A stretch of DNA of 64,000 bases from Verrucomicrobiaceae bacterium (GCA_016713245.1 JADJPM010000001.1:1550001-1614000), one strand, 5' to 3'. Counted from the first letter of the stretch, positions 23,502 through 33,130 are shown. Numbers and translations are program-made. The notes: generated from the sequence alone by a model not told the origin.

Positions 23502-24932
23502 TTACGCGCCGAACTTGATCAGCGGGAACGGATTCGCCTGGGGTTCCATGGCGTATTCGCGGTCCTTGAACTGGCCGGCTTTCGGGAAGGGGTAGTTGCC
23601 GTCTTTGTCGGCGATGATGGGCGGTGGGCCGTCCATCGTGAGATTTTCCACGCCGGGGGAGAACTCGAAGGGGCTGTTGATGTAGTCTTCGTAGGTGATG
23701 CGCTGGCCGGTGTGCGCCGCCCAGCGGCCCATGGCGGTGGTGACGCTCGATTTGATGCCGCGCTCGACTTCGTTGTATTCGGTGTCGTCGCTGATGGCCT
23801 TCACGAGGTCTTCCCACTCGAGGTCGTAGGGGTTCGGCTCCGGCTGTTTGCCGCGCCAGAGGAGGTTTTCACGCTTGGTGAAGTCCTGACCGCTGAAGGA
23901 CATCGCTTTCGACGGGAAGTGGCCGGCGGTGGAGACGATGGCGCAGCCCTTCGTGCCATGCACCTGGGTGGCGAACTGCGTGTGCACGTTCAGCGCGGTG
24001 CGGCCTTCGAGAAAGAGCTTCGCGCCGTCTTTGAAGGTGTACTCGCAGGAGTAGTGATCGAAGTTCTGGTCCACGTTGTCGCCACGGTCGCTGCGGCCGC
24101 CGCTGGCCTGCACTTCGACGGGCCAGTCGTTTTTCATCCAGCAGGCTTCGTCGATGTTGTGGATGTTGAAGTCGCTGAAGCCGCCGCCGGAGGCCCAGAG
24201 GAAGCTGTGGAAGTTTTTGATCTGCCAGAGCAGCTCGTTCGGATGCGCTTTCTGGTCACGACGCGGCGTGAACACGCTGCCGATGATGCCCTGCATGCGG
24301 TAGGCACGCAGCATAAAGAGATCGCCGATCTCGCCGCCCTGGATGCGCTCAAAGAGCTCGCCACGGACGCGGCAGTGACGGCACATGAGGCCGACGCCGA
24401 CCTTGAGGTTCTTCTTCTTCGCTTCTTCATTCAAAGCGAGCAAGCGGCGGGCGGTGGGGCCGTCCGTGCAGATCGGCTTTTCCATGAAAACGTTCACGCC
24501 CTTGTCGATGGCATACTTGTAATGCACCCAGCGGAAGGCCACCGGCGTGGTGAAAATGGCCACGTCACCTTTGCGCAGGCTGTCGATGGCATGCTTGTAA
24601 GCATCAAAGCCGATGAATTTCGCGTCTTCGGACACTGACATGCGGTCCGGGTGCTTCTTCGTGAGGTTTTCAAAGCTGCCGTCGAGGCGTTCCTTCGACA
24701 CATCTGCCATCGCCACGAGGCGCGGCATGCGCTGCTTCACCGTCATGGCATTGCTGGCCGCGCCTGTGCCGCGCCCCCCGCAGCCGATGAGCGCCGCTTT
24801 GATCTCGTCACTGCCCGCCGCATGCACATAGGGCAGGGAGATGCCGGAGAGCACCGAAAGGCCAGCGGTGGCCTTGGTGGCAGTTTTCAAAAAGTCACGA
24901 CGGGAGGCGTTTTCGACGATGGATGAGTTCAT
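23502..24932 (-). CDS. Tat-exported Gfo/Idh/MocA-family oxidoreductase
   Basis: A 476-residue exported dehydrogenase. The N-terminus has a twin-arginine signal (SRRDFLKTATKATAGLSVL) ending near AA/G at 38-40. The Rossmann fold follows with ALIGCGGRGTG, and EKPICTDGPTARRLL carries the family's conserved EKP. The C-terminal alpha/beta domain contains HNIDEACWMKNDWPV. Such enzymes oxidise or epimerise sugars or inositols with tightly bound NAD(P); Tat export fits a prefolded cofactor. They are strongly expanded in Verrucomicrobiota and Planctomycetota. Substrate unknown. A single GGTCAAG box lies 55 bases upstream. Confidence 0.88.
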   Translation of the reverse strand: MNSSIVENASRRDFLKTATKATAGLSVLSGISLPYVHAAGSDEIKAALIGCGGRGTGAASNAMTVKQRMPRLVAMADVSKERLDGSFENLTKKHPDRMSVSEDAKFIGFDAYKHAIDSLRKGDVAIFTTPVAFRWVHYKYAIDKGVNVFMEKPICTDGPTARRLLALNEEAKKKNLKVGVGLMCRHCRVRGELFERIQGGEIGDLFMLRAYRMQGIIGSVFTPRRDQKAHPNELLWQIKNFHSFLWASGGGFSDFNIHNIDEACWMKNDWPVEVQASGGRSDRGDNVDQNFDHYSCEYTFKDGAKLFLEGRTALNVHTQFATQVHGTKGCAIVSTAGHFPSKAMSFSGQDFTKRENLLWRGKQPEPNPYDLEWEDLVKAISDDTEYNEVERGIKSSVTTAMGRWAAHTGQRITYEDYINSPFEFSPGVENLTMDGPPPIIADKDGNYPFPKAGQFKDREYAMEPQANPFPLIKFGA

Positions 24933-25070
24933 GGGCTGGGATTAACGGAATGGGAGACGCGGAGTTTACGCGGGATGGGGCGACGTGGTCAAGGATTCCT
25001 CAAAACGGCGCAGTGCCTCATTGAAAAGGACACCGAGAGGGGAGAGACCGGGGTAGCTGGAGAGAGTCGA

Positions 25071-25094
25071 TGCCTCATAAAGGAGGACACCGTG
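25071..25094. repeat. Inner inverted repeat of the insertion sequence, left copy
   Basis: TGCCTCATAAAGGAGGACAC followed by CGTG. It matches the complement of 26474-26497 and also the outer repeat at 25014. The candidate GTG start of the transposase, at 25092, is within this repeat. Confidence 0.7.
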
Positions 25095-26322
25095 GCCGAT
25101 GGAGCCACGACTGATGAAAAAAGCCTCGAAGACTACACCCGTGTGATGCGTGGGCGCTACGCCCAGCACACCGGAAAACCCGCCCGCCAGAAGCTGCTCG
25201 ACGAGTATTGCCAGACCAGCGGGCTGGAGCGCAAATACGCCAACAAAGTCCTGCGAGGACAGCGACGACGAGGGCCCAGCGGAGCGCCACGGGGTGCAGG
25301 CAGCCGCTACACCCGCAGCGACCTGCAAGTGCTCAAAAGCCTCTGGTTGGCCGCCGGGCAGCCCTGCGGCAAGCGCCTGGCGGGCGACATGCTCAAGCTC
25401 TGGCTAAGATCGTGGCAGAAGCATCACCGCGCGGTGAGCAAAGCACAACGCGAGCGCCTCGAGGGGATCAGCGCCGCGCAGATCGACCGCGAACTGGCCC
25501 CTTATCGCATCGCCGGACGCAAGCGCCGCATCGCCAGCAGTGCCCTGGCCACCCTGCAGCGGGAGGTGGCCGTGCGCTGCGAACCCTGGGCCGAGACCAC
25601 GCCCGGAGCCCTGAGATAGACACCGTCGCGCTGTGCGGCGGCAGCCTCAGCGGAGCCATCGTCTGGGCGCTGGACGCCACCGACATCCACAGCGGTTGGA
25701 CCGAAGTGCGCGCCGTGTGGAACCGGGGCGCACACGCCACGCGCAAACGCCTCAGCGAAATCCAGGCCGCGCTGCCCTTCGCCATCACCAAGCTCGACTT
25801 CGACAACGGCACCGAGTTCTTAAACGCGCACTTCATCACCCACTTCAAAGCGCAAGAGCCAAAGATCGAGCTGAGCCGCTCGCGACCATACCGCAAGAAC
25901 GACAACGCCCACATCGAACAAAAGAACTACACCCACGTGCGCCTGCTGCTGGGAGACGACCGCTTCGAGCACTACGAACTGGTGGAGCCGCTCAACGAAG
26001 CGCTGCGCGAGTGGAGCTTGTGGAACAACCTCTATGGCGCACAACGCCGGCTCCTGCGCAAAGAGCGTCAACCCGATGGCAAAGTGAAGAGATACCACGA
26101 AAAGAAAGCCAGCACGCCCTGCGCGAGGCTGCTCGCACGCGAAGAGCTCAGCCAAGAGCAGCGACAGAAGCTGCAAGCCATGCTCAGCAGCCACGACCCC
26201 ATCGCGATGAGAGCGAGCATCGAAGCCAAGCTGCGGGCGCTCTACAGCCAACGAGCCCAGCTCCAAGCCCAGCAGGATGACGACATGGAGGCCGCCCCGA
26301 GAGCGCCCCACTCTCAGCGTGC

Positions 26323-26414
26323 CCGCACGGGGGATGGCGGGCTTGCGTTACGTTCGCTCAGTCGCCTCAGGCTCCCTCGACTCACTGCACTCCAGCCCGC
26401 CATCCCCCGTGCGG
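26323..26414. repeat. Long inverted repeat inside the insertion sequence
   Basis: Perfect 21-base arms (26323-26343 and 26394-26414, core CCGCACGGGGGATGGCGGGC) enclose a 50-base loop near the 3' end of the transposase region. It lacks a T-run and may be a transcript-level hairpin or an inserted palindrome. Confidence 0.7.
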
Positions 26415-26473
26415 AGTCCCACGCGAAAACAAGCCTTGCCAACCTCTCCAAGAACCACCAAAGCCAAGCCCAT

Positions 26474-26497
26474 CACGGTGTCCCCCATCGTGAGGCA
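26474..26497. repeat. Inner inverted repeat of the insertion sequence, right copy
   Basis: CACGGTGTCCCCCATCGTGA followed by GGCA, the complement of the left inner copy apart from the variable middle. Confidence 0.7.
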
Positions 26498-26594
26498 TCG
26501 AGCCGCTTCCTGAAATCCTCCTCGGTGTCCTACTTCAATGAGGCATCACGACGGTCAAGCAGTGGTCAAAAGGCCGCAAGCGCGGCCTACGCAC

Positions 26595-26622
26595 AAAAAA
26601 ACGCGGACCGTTTCCGGTCCGC
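26595..26622 (-). terminator. Rho-independent terminator of ilvC
   Basis: Arms GCGGACC (26603-26609) and GGTCCGC (26616-26622) around a six-base loop, followed on the minus strand by seven T. It is 45 bases after the ilvC stop. Confidence 0.85.
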
Positions 26623-26628
26623 GCCTTT

Positions 26629-26662
26629 CTTGACTCTTTGACGATGCTTGACCGTCTTGACC
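26629..26662. repeat. TTGAC repeat cluster between ilvC and its terminator
   Basis: Four copies of C/TTTGAC at 26629, 26637, 26647 and 26656, spaced 8-10 bases, all in plus-strand orientation. It belongs to the same motif class as the arrays at 39126, 41797 and 44773. Confidence 0.55.
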
Positions 26663-26666
26663 TCGC

Positions 26667-27695
26667 TTACGAGTAGCTGGCCTGGGCGCCTTTGATGTCG
26701 CGCTTCTTGATCCAGGGCATGAGGCTGCGGAGACGGGCACCGGTCTTTTCGATCGGGTGCTTCTCGCCTGCTTTGAGCAGCTTGTTGAACTTCTTGTAGC
26801 CGGTTTCGGTCTCCTTGATCCATTCCTTGGCGAACTTGCCGGTCTGGATGTCTTTTAGAGCTTTCTTCATGCGAACCTTCACCGACTTGTCGATGATCTG
26901 CGGTCCGACTTTGACATCGCCCCACTTGGCGGTTTCGGAGATGGAGAAGCGCATGCCGGCGATGCCGGACTCGTTCATGAGATCGACGATGAGCTTCAAT
27001 TCGTGCAAGCACTCGAAGTAGGCCATCTCAGGGCTGTAGCCAGCCTCGGTGAGCACTTCAAAGCCGGCCTGGACGAGGGCGCTGGCGCCGCCGCAAAGCA
27101 CGGTCTGCTCGCCGAAGAGATCGGTTTCGGTTTCTTCCTTGAAGGTGGTTTCAAGGACACCGCCACGGGTGCCGCCGATGCCGTGCGCCCAAGCGAGAGC
27201 GATCTTCTTGGCCTGCTTGTCCGCGTTCTGATAGATGGCGATGAGGGCGGGGACGCCTTTGCCTTCGGTGTACTGACGGCGGACGATGTGACCTGGGCCT
27301 TTGGGAGCCACCATGATCACGTTCACGTCCTTCGGCGGGACGACGGTCTTGTAGAGAATGGCGAAGCCGTGGGAGAAGAGGAGCGTTTTGCCCTTGGTGA
27401 GGTAGGGGGCGATGTCCTTCTTGTAAACGCCACCGATCTTGGTGTCCGGCACGGCGACGAAGATGACGTCGGCGGCCTTCACGGCTTCGGCGGTGTCCAT
27501 GACCTTCAGGCCCTTTTCTTGGGCCACTTCGCGGCTCTTGGAGCCTGGGTAGAGGCCGATGATGACTTTGACGCCGCTCTCCTTGAGGTTCAGGGCGTGG
27601 GCGTGGCCTTGGGAGCCGAAGCCGATGACAGCGCAAGTCTTGCCTTTAAGGGGGGCGAGGCTCGCGTCTTTTTCAGTGTAGATTTTGGCGGGCAT
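26667..27695 (-). CDS. ilvC: Ketol-acid reductoisomerase
   Basis: NADPH- and magnesium-dependent isomeroreductase, second common step of Val, Leu and Ile synthesis. The 342-residue length marks a class I enzyme. The N-terminal Rossmann domain has GKTCAVIGFGSQGHAHALNL (about 17-36) and the cofactor-selecting loop GLYPGSKSREVA. The C-terminal knotted domain has ETFKEETETDLFGEQ-type metal ligands (TTFKEETETDLFGEQTVLCGG region), FECLHELKLIVDLM and FSISETAKWGD. The longer open frame upstream is ignored because MPAKIYTEKD at 27695 fits the family. No other ilv or leu genes are in the window. Confidence 0.96.
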   Translation of the reverse strand: MPAKIYTEKDASLAPLKGKTCAVIGFGSQGHAHALNLKESGVKVIIGLYPGSKSREVAQEKGLKVMDTAEAVKAADVIFVAVPDTKIGGVYKKDIAPYLTKGKTLLFSHGFAILYKTVVPPKDVNVIMVAPKGPGHIVRRQYTEGKGVPALIAIYQNADKQAKKIALAWAHGIGGTRGGVLETTFKEETETDLFGEQTVLCGGASALVQAGFEVLTEAGYSPEMAYFECLHELKLIVDLMNESGIAGMRFSISETAKWGDVKVGPQIIDKSVKVRMKKALKDIQTGKFAKEWIKETETGYKKFNKLLKAGEKHPIEKTGARLRSLMPWIKKRDIKGAQASYS

Positions 27696-29215
27696 TAGTG
27701 TGGTCTGGTTTAAGGGGCGGCGATAGTGGTTCATAGCCCCCGAGGGGTCAAACGGCTTTTTCCCAGCCCTCCGGGGTGCACAAAGCGAGTCTGTGCCTTT
27801 CGATAGCGGCAAATTCGGCTCGCCTTCATCCTTCGCGAGTGAGGGCAATACACCCTACTCAGCCCGCGTTTTGAAAGCATGCGTCCGTTCCTTTTGTCGA
27901 GTCTTCTAGGCCTTCCGTGGCTTTCCCTCGCAGCCCTCGATTTCCCCTCCACCCCTCCCGTGGAGCCGCAAAACGCCGCGAAGACCTTCCATGTGCTCGA
28001 TGGCTTCGAGATGCAGCTCATCGCCGCGGAGCCGCTCGTCACCGATCCCGTCGCCATCACCTACGATGCCGATGGCCGCGCCTACGTGTGCGAGATGAAC
28101 GACTACCCCTACACCGACAAGGCCGCGCACAAGCCCAGCCAGGAAAACCCCACGGATGCCCACATCGGCAAGGTGCGCCTGCTCACCGACACCGATGGCG
28201 ACGGCATCTTCGACAAGGCCACCGTCTTCGCCGACGGCCTGTCGTGGCCCACCGGTGCCGCCTGCTGGAAAGGCGGCATCTTCGTCACCGCCACGCCGGA
28301 CGTCTGGTATCTCAAAGACACGAATGACGACGGCGTGGCCGATGTGCGGCAACGCGTCTTCACCGGCTTCAAAAAGCTCAACGTGCAGGCCGTCATGAAC
28401 AATCCCATCTGGGGCCGCGACCACCGCATCTACATCGCCGGTGGCTCGAACGGAGGCGAAATCCAACGCGTGCCCGGCAGCGAGAGCGTCATGCCGCTGC
28501 CGAAGGACTTCAAACCGCTGCCCATCAAGCGAAACGACTTCTCCTTTGATCCCAGCACCGGCGACGTGCGCCTCGAAAGCGGCGGCGCACGCTTTGGCAA
28601 CACCTTCGACGACTGGGGCAACCGTTTCCTCTGCAACATCCGCAATCCCTGCCAGCACGTCGTCCTGCCGTATCGCTACCTCGCGCGAAATCCGTATCTC
28701 GTCGTCCCCAACGCCCTGAACGACTGCGCCGAGGCCGGCGACCAGCTCCCCGTCTATCGCACCAGCCCGCCCGAGCCCTGGCGCGAGTTCCGCGCCAAGC
28801 GATGGGTGCAGGAAGGCAGCCACCTGCCGAAAAGCGAGCTCGTCGGCGCCGGTGTCGTCACTTCGTCGAGCGGCATCACCGTCTATCGCGGCGATGCGTA
28901 TCCGAAAGAGTATCGCGACTTCGCCTTCGTTGCCGACGTGGCCGGCAATCTCTTCTACCGCATGAAGCTCGTCCCCGACGGCGTCACCTTCAAAGCCGTG
29001 CAGGTCGATGGAAACAAGAACTTCTGCACCAGCGACGACCTCTGGTTCCGCCCCGTGAATTTCGTCAACGCCCCGACGGCTGCCTCCACGTCTGCGACAT
29101 GTATCGCGAAGTCATCGAGCACCCTTGGAGCATCCCTGATGACATCCACACCGCCGTCGATCTGCTGCGTGGGCGAGATCGCGGCAGGATTTGGCGATTA
29201 ACCCCACGCCGTTCC

Positions 29216-29268
29216 GTAGTCCCGCCTTCAGGCGGCTCAGACAAAGCACCGGCTAAAGCCGGGACTAC
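29216..29268. repeat. In-frame palindromic repeat (GTAGTCCCG...CGGGACTAC)
   Basis: Outer arms GTAGTCCCG (29216-29224) and CGGGACTAC (29260-29268) enclose two smaller hairpins, CCGCCTTCAGGCGG and CCGGCTAAAGCCGG. It is translated as SVVPPSGGSDKAPAKAGTT within the dehydrogenase gene, directly after the propeller domain. Confidence 0.8.
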
Positions 29269-30354
29269 AAAACGAGTCACTCCCAAGCTCAGCTCGGCCA
29301 CCACCACCGACCTCGTCGCCCTCCTCGACCACCCCAACGCCTGGCACCGAGAAACCGCGCAACGCTTGCTGTTTGAACAGGGACACCCTGCGGAAAGCAC
29401 AATCCGACACCCCTTGCTTCAAGATGCTTTTGAACTCGTCGAAAAGGCCAAAGAATTGCCTGCGCCCGAAACGCTAGCTTTGATGAGCAAGGCGAGCCAT
29501 GACCCGTGGCTGGGTGCGGCAGTGCTCAGCATGGACCCCGGAAATTTGCTGGAGGTCTGCCGTCGTGTAATCAAATCGGACCTTGTGGAGGGGCAGGATT
29601 GGAACCCAGACTTTTTGCGCCGCCTAGCCTCAATGGCCCTCGCGGCTTCAAAAACAAAAGAGGAAGCAGCCGAACGAATGTCCTTTTTGCTCTCACCGGA
29701 AGTCTTCAAGATCGTGAAGCCCTCTCCGCTAGGTGACAAAGGATTGTATGTGCAAGAGCACAAATGGTCAGTTTGGACTCGATATGGAGAGCATATCATT
29801 TTGGGCATGCAGGATGGATTGAGGCCCAAAGGGCTTCATTTCGGCCAGACGAGTCATCAGGGGCATTTTGAATACATGGCTCAAAACCGCTTGAGGATGT
29901 TTCACTCGGGCGCTCTTCCGAAAAACCAGCTCGCACATGAGCTGCAACTCCTCGCTGCCTTGCTGCCAGCCGACAAAATGATGGAACTCCTCAAGCCGAT
30001 GCTGTCTCCCCAGCGAGAGCTTTTGGAGCAAGAGACGGCTTTAAAAGTGCTCGCGTCCTTGATGAGCGAAAAGGTTGGCGATTGGATCGTGGAGGCGTTG
30101 CCAGTCCTGACGCCCGTCGTGCGCGAACAAGCCGTCACAGCCCTCCTCTCACGCACGGACCGCATCGCGAAGCTGCTGGATGCCATCGAGGCGAAGAAGA
30201 TCACGCCCGCGCAACTCAGCGTCGCCGCGAAGGCGACGCTCGGACGGCAGAAAACGCCCGCGCTGGCGGAGCGCATCGCCAAACTCATCGGCGATGGTTC
30301 GTCGGCGAACCGGAAGGCGGTCATCGAGACGTATCTGACGGCGATGCAGGGCAG

Positions 30355-30413
30355 TGATGCGGGCACTCCTGCCCGCAAGGAAAGCGTGGTTGCGGGCAAG
30401 AGTGCCCGCATCA
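30355..30413. repeat. In-frame palindromic repeat (GCGGGCACTCCTGCCCGC type)
   Basis: 24-base arms at 30355-30378 and 30390-30413 pair with one mismatch around an 11-base loop. Each arm also contains its own small hairpin (GCGGGCACTCCTGCCCGC). It is translated as the linker just before the haem domain of the dehydrogenase. Confidence 0.8.
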
Positions 30414-30814
30414 CCGGAGACGCCACCCGCGGAGCCAAAGTCTATGAAATGGCCTGCATGGTCTGTCACAAGTTCGCGGACAAGGGCAACGAAGTCGGCC
30501 CGCATCTCGCGACGATCAAGGCGTGGACCGCCGAGCAGCTCGTCACGAACATCCTCGACCCGAATCGCGAGGTCTCGCCGAACTTCAGCCTCTACCTCGT
30601 CGAAACCAACGACGGCCGCACCTTGAGCGGCCTCATCGCCAGCGAGACCGCCGGCAATCTCACCCTCAAACGCGCTGATGGCGGTACGGACACCGTGTTG
30701 CGCAGCGAAATCAAATCCCTCGCCAGCCCCGGCATCTCCCTCATGCCCGAAGGCCTCGAAGCGGCGATCACGCCGCAGCAGATGGCGGATCTCATCGCCT
30801 ACCTGAAGGCGGAG

Positions 30815-30884
30815 TGATGGAGTATTGGAGCAATGGAGTGTTGATTGGCTCTCCCCACCACTCCATCACTCCACTTCTCCATCA
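30815..30884. repeat. Imperfect inverted repeat of GGAGT words after the dehydrogenase gene
   Basis: TGATGGAG at 30815 (which contains the stop codon) pairs with CTCCATCA at 30877-30884, and the interior is made of GGAG/CTCC words on each side. No T-run follows, so terminator function is doubtful. Confidence 0.55.
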
Positions 30885-30902
30885 CCCCGCTCCGCACCCC
30901 GC

Positions 30903-31511
30903 ATGATCCGCCTCGTCCTCTCGCTCTGCCTTCTCACGCTTTCCTGCGCGGCGCAGGGACTGCCGCCGGTGTTTGAAAAGTGGGCCGCCGATCAAAAGAC
31001 GGTGGGAAACATCCACGTGACCTTCCAGCAGGTGCGCACCACACCCGCGCTGAAGGAGCCCGCCAAGAGCGAGGGCCGCTTTTGGAAGATGCAGGATGGT
31101 CGTTTCCGCTGGGAGCTGGGCTCGCCACCCACCACGATCATGATCTTCAATGGCGAAAAAGGCTTCCTCAAAGAAGGCAAAGACGCCGTCTGGCAAGAAC
31201 TGAACCCCGACGACCGCCGCGCCCGCACCTGGATGAAATTCCTCAGCGGCCGTGAGATGGACACCGCCTCGCTCACGGCGAATTTCAGCATCAAAGTCAC
31301 CCAGCAGGAGGCGAAGTTTGCCACCATCACCCTCGTCCCGAAGCCGCTGCTGGTGAAAAAGCATCTCAAGCAGATCGACATGCAAATCGAGCCCGGCGGC
31401 AAACGCATGTACCTTATCCGCATCATCCAGGGAGACGGCTCGACGCTGACCCTGACCTTCGGCGAGCCGAAACCCGCCAGTGCCGCCAGCGGCTTGTTTT
31501 TGGCAAAGTAA
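30903..31511 (+). CDS. LolA-like outer-membrane lipoprotein carrier protein
   Basis: A 202-residue exported protein with signal peptide (about 1-18, ending CAAQ or AQG). The mature part follows the LolA pattern: FEKWAADQKTVGNIHVTFQQ, SEGRFWKMQDGRFRWEL, IMIFNGEKGFLKEGKDAVW and a C-terminal IRIIQGDGSTLTLTFGEPK. LolA carries lipoproteins across the periplasm; LolA-like proteins of this type also occur with other lipid-handling genes. The ATG at 30903 gives a clean signal peptide, unlike the upstream in-frame start. Its neighbours do not clarify which role applies. Confidence 0.72.
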   Translation: MIRLVLSLCLLTLSCAAQGLPPVFEKWAADQKTVGNIHVTFQQVRTTPALKEPAKSEGRFWKMQDGRFRWELGSPPTTIMIFNGEKGFLKEGKDAVWQELNPDDRRARTWMKFLSGREMDTASLTANFSIKVTQQEAKFATITLVPKPLLVKKHLKQIDMQIEPGGKRMYLIRIIQGDGSTLTLTFGEPKPASAASGLFLAK

Positions 31512-31577
31512 GCTCCCGCTCCGCCGCTAGACAATCCGCAGCGCTGGCGTTACACCTCGCCCGCACTTCAACCATCC

Positions 31578-32294
31578 ATGAAACCGCTCCACACCTTCGC
31601 CGCCCTCTTCGCCCTCACCTTGACCGCCGCCGCTGGCGAGGTGGAAATCTTCAACGGCAAAGACCTCACCGGCTGGGAAGGCAACAAAGACCTCTGGAGC
31701 GTGAAGGACGGCACCATCACCGGCATCACGCCTCCTGACCCCGCCGATCCAAAAAAGGGCATCATCAAGCACAATACCTTCCTCGTCTGGAAAGGCGGCA
31801 AAGTGGCCGATTTCGAACTCTCCTTCCAATACCGCATCGAAAAGGGAAACTCCGGCGTGCAGTATCGCAGCAAGGAACTCGACCCCGGAGCCTTCGGCCC
31901 CATTATCAGCGGCTATCAGGCCGATTTCGAAGCGGGCGATAAATACAGCGGCATCCTCTATGAAGAGCGCGGTCGCGGTATCCTCGCCCTCCGCGGAGAG
32001 AAAAACACCATCAAGCCCGGCGCAGACGGCAAAAAGCCCGAAGTGGCCAAAAACGGCCTCGTGGGTGATTCCGCCGCCATCCAGGCCGCCATCAAAAAGG
32101 AAGACTGGAACGAATATCGCATCGTCGCCAAGGGCAACCATGTGCAGCACTTCATCAACGGCATGCAAACCATCGACGTGACCGATGAAGATGCCGCGAA
32201 TGCTCCCAAGGAAGGCCTCCTGGCTCTCCAGATCCATCAGGGTCCGCCGATGGTCGTCCAGTTCAAGAACTTCAAGCTCACCGAACTCAAGTAA
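31578..32294 (+). CDS. 3-keto-disaccharide hydrolase domain (DUF1080) protein
   Basis: A 238-residue exported protein with signal peptide (about 1-19, ending AAAG). The single DUF1080 beta-sandwich begins EVEIFNGKDLTGWEGNKDLW and includes DFELSFQYRIEKGNSGVQYR, GYQADFEAGDKYSGILYEE and the C-terminal LLALQIHQGPPMVVQFKNF, all typical landmarks. Members act on 3-keto-glycosides or bind glycans and are very numerous in Planctomycetota and Verrucomicrobiota. It could work with secreted Gfo/Idh enzymes that make 3-keto sugars (inference). The next gene starts 12 bases later. Confidence 0.9.
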   Translation: MKPLHTFAALFALTLTAAAGEVEIFNGKDLTGWEGNKDLWSVKDGTITGITPPDPADPKKGIIKHNTFLVWKGGKVADFELSFQYRIEKGNSGVQYRSKELDPGAFGPIISGYQADFEAGDKYSGILYEERGRGILALRGEKNTIKPGADGKKPEVAKNGLVGDSAAIQAAIKKEDWNEYRIVAKGNHVQHFINGMQTIDVTDEDAANAPKEGLLALQIHQGPPMVVQFKNFKLTELK

Positions 32295-32306
32295 CCAATC
32301 CCCGCC

Positions 32307-33014
32307 ATGCGCCTCCGGCTTCTCCTCGCTCTCCTCGCCGCCTCCATCACCTCCGCCGTCGCCGATACGGAATACATCGTCGTCAGCGGCGGGCCGGCGG
32401 TGCGGCAGTTTGAGGACCTGCGGAAGCCAACGGAGCAGCACGACCGCTGGTGGGGGAACTTCATCCGCACCGCCCGCGTGCGCATGCAGGAGATCCACAA
32501 GACCGCTCCCGCCGGCACCCGCATCACCTGGCTGGTCTATCGAGATGGCTACGTCCGCCGCGCCGCCTCCGAGCGCCAGCCGCTCACGCAAAACGTGGAG
32601 TCCGTGCCCAAGGCCTACCCCTTCATCAAACTGGTGTGGTTTCGCAGTACGGATGAACTTATCCGCTACATCAACGGCGGCATGAGCCGTTGGAGCACGA
32701 AGATCTCCGGCTTCGAGTACTTCGGCCACTCGAACAAATACAGCTTCATGTTCGACTACAGCTCCGATGTGTATGCGAACTCCGTCTGCTGGCTTCACCA
32801 GGCGGACCTCGGCCGCATCAACGGCAGCGCCTTCGCCAAAAATGCCTTCTGCAAGAGCTGGGGCTGCCATACCGCCGAAAGCATGAGCCGCGAATGGAAA
32901 CGCCGCACGGGCGTCTGGCTCATCGGAGCCCACGGCAAAACCGACTACAGCCACATGCACGAGCGGAACTGGCAGGTGGGACTCTCGTCAGGGTCGAGGT
33001 GGGTGAACCGATGA
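32307..33014 (+). CDS. Exported protein of unknown function
   Basis: A 235-residue protein with a signal peptide (about 1-19, ending AVA). The mature part is rich in Trp, Tyr, Arg and His (for example HDRWWGNFIRTARVRM, FEYFGHSNKYSFMFDY, FCKSWGCHTAESMSREW) and has three Cys that could form a disulfide. The GHS and GCH segments are suggestive of a catalytic site, but I do not recognise the family. It follows the DUF1080 gene after 12 bases and is probably cotranscribed. Confidence 0.65.
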   Translation: MRLRLLLALLAASITSAVADTEYIVVSGGPAVRQFEDLRKPTEQHDRWWGNFIRTARVRMQEIHKTAPAGTRITWLVYRDGYVRRAASERQPLTQNVESVPKAYPFIKLVWFRSTDELIRYINGGMSRWSTKISGFEYFGHSNKYSFMFDYSSDVYANSVCWLHQADLGRINGSAFAKNAFCKSWGCHTAESMSREWKRRTGVWLIGAHGKTDYSHMHERNWQVGLSSGSRWVNR

Positions 33015-33130
33015 GCTAGGGCCGCAGAGGATGAATGATGGATGAATGCCGAGGGCTGATTGTTGAGGTTCAATCCACCGCGAAGCGTTCGTCGTTTGTG
33101 CATCCGCCAGGCTTGTGCAATGCTAGGCGC

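Larger units (their letters stand above)
25014..26545. mobile_element. Insertion sequence with doubled terminal inverted repeats, decayed
   Basis: About 1.53 kb, bounded by an outer inverted repeat (TGCCTCATTGAAAAGGACAC at 25014 and its complement ending at 26545). A second, inner pair of the same consensus lies at 25071-25094 and 26474-26497. Both pairs share TGCCTCA-(5 to 8)-GGACACCG. The interior holds a frameshifted DDE transposase gene. I could not identify a convincing target duplication. It lies between the oxidoreductase gene and ilvC. Confidence 0.75.
25092..26641 (+). pseudogene. DDE (integrase-core) transposase, frameshifted
   Basis: The first frame (25092-25619) carries an N-terminal HTH-like region (QKLLDEYCQTSGLERKYANK) and stops after ETTPGALR. 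The second frame (open to 26641) continues with EIDTVALCGGSLSGAIVWAL, KLDFDNGTEFLN and RKNDNAHIEQKN, the D, D and E of an rve-type catalytic core. One missing base near 25612 explains the shift: with an extra G the reading becomes ALEIDTVA. After about 26280 the frame is not transposase-like and it runs past the element's right end, so the C-terminus is also damaged. Probably inactive. Confidence 0.75.
27879..30817 (+). pseudogene. PVC-type membrane-bound dehydrogenase with C-terminal haem-binding domain, frameshifted
   Basis: The first frame (27879-29201) has a signal peptide (ending SLAA), then the Pirellula/Verrucomicrobium-type N-terminal dehydrogenase propeller (FEMQLIAAEPLVTDPVAITY, RLLTDTDGDGIFDKATVFAD). 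At about 29072 the sense moves one frame: NFVNAP in frame one must continue into DGCLHVCDMYREVIEHPWSI in frame two. One extra C in the CCCC run would restore it. The second frame then runs HEAT-like helices and ends with the cytochrome c motif CMVCHKFADKGNEVGPHL. Two palindromic repeats are embedded in frame. The protein would be a periplasmic haem protein of unknown substrate. Either a recent mutation or a sequencing error. Confidence 0.85.

Noticed and set aside
24975..25091. Earlier start of the transposase frame
   Set aside because: The upstream codons include the terminal repeats and the DNA outside the element, so they cannot belong to the native protein.
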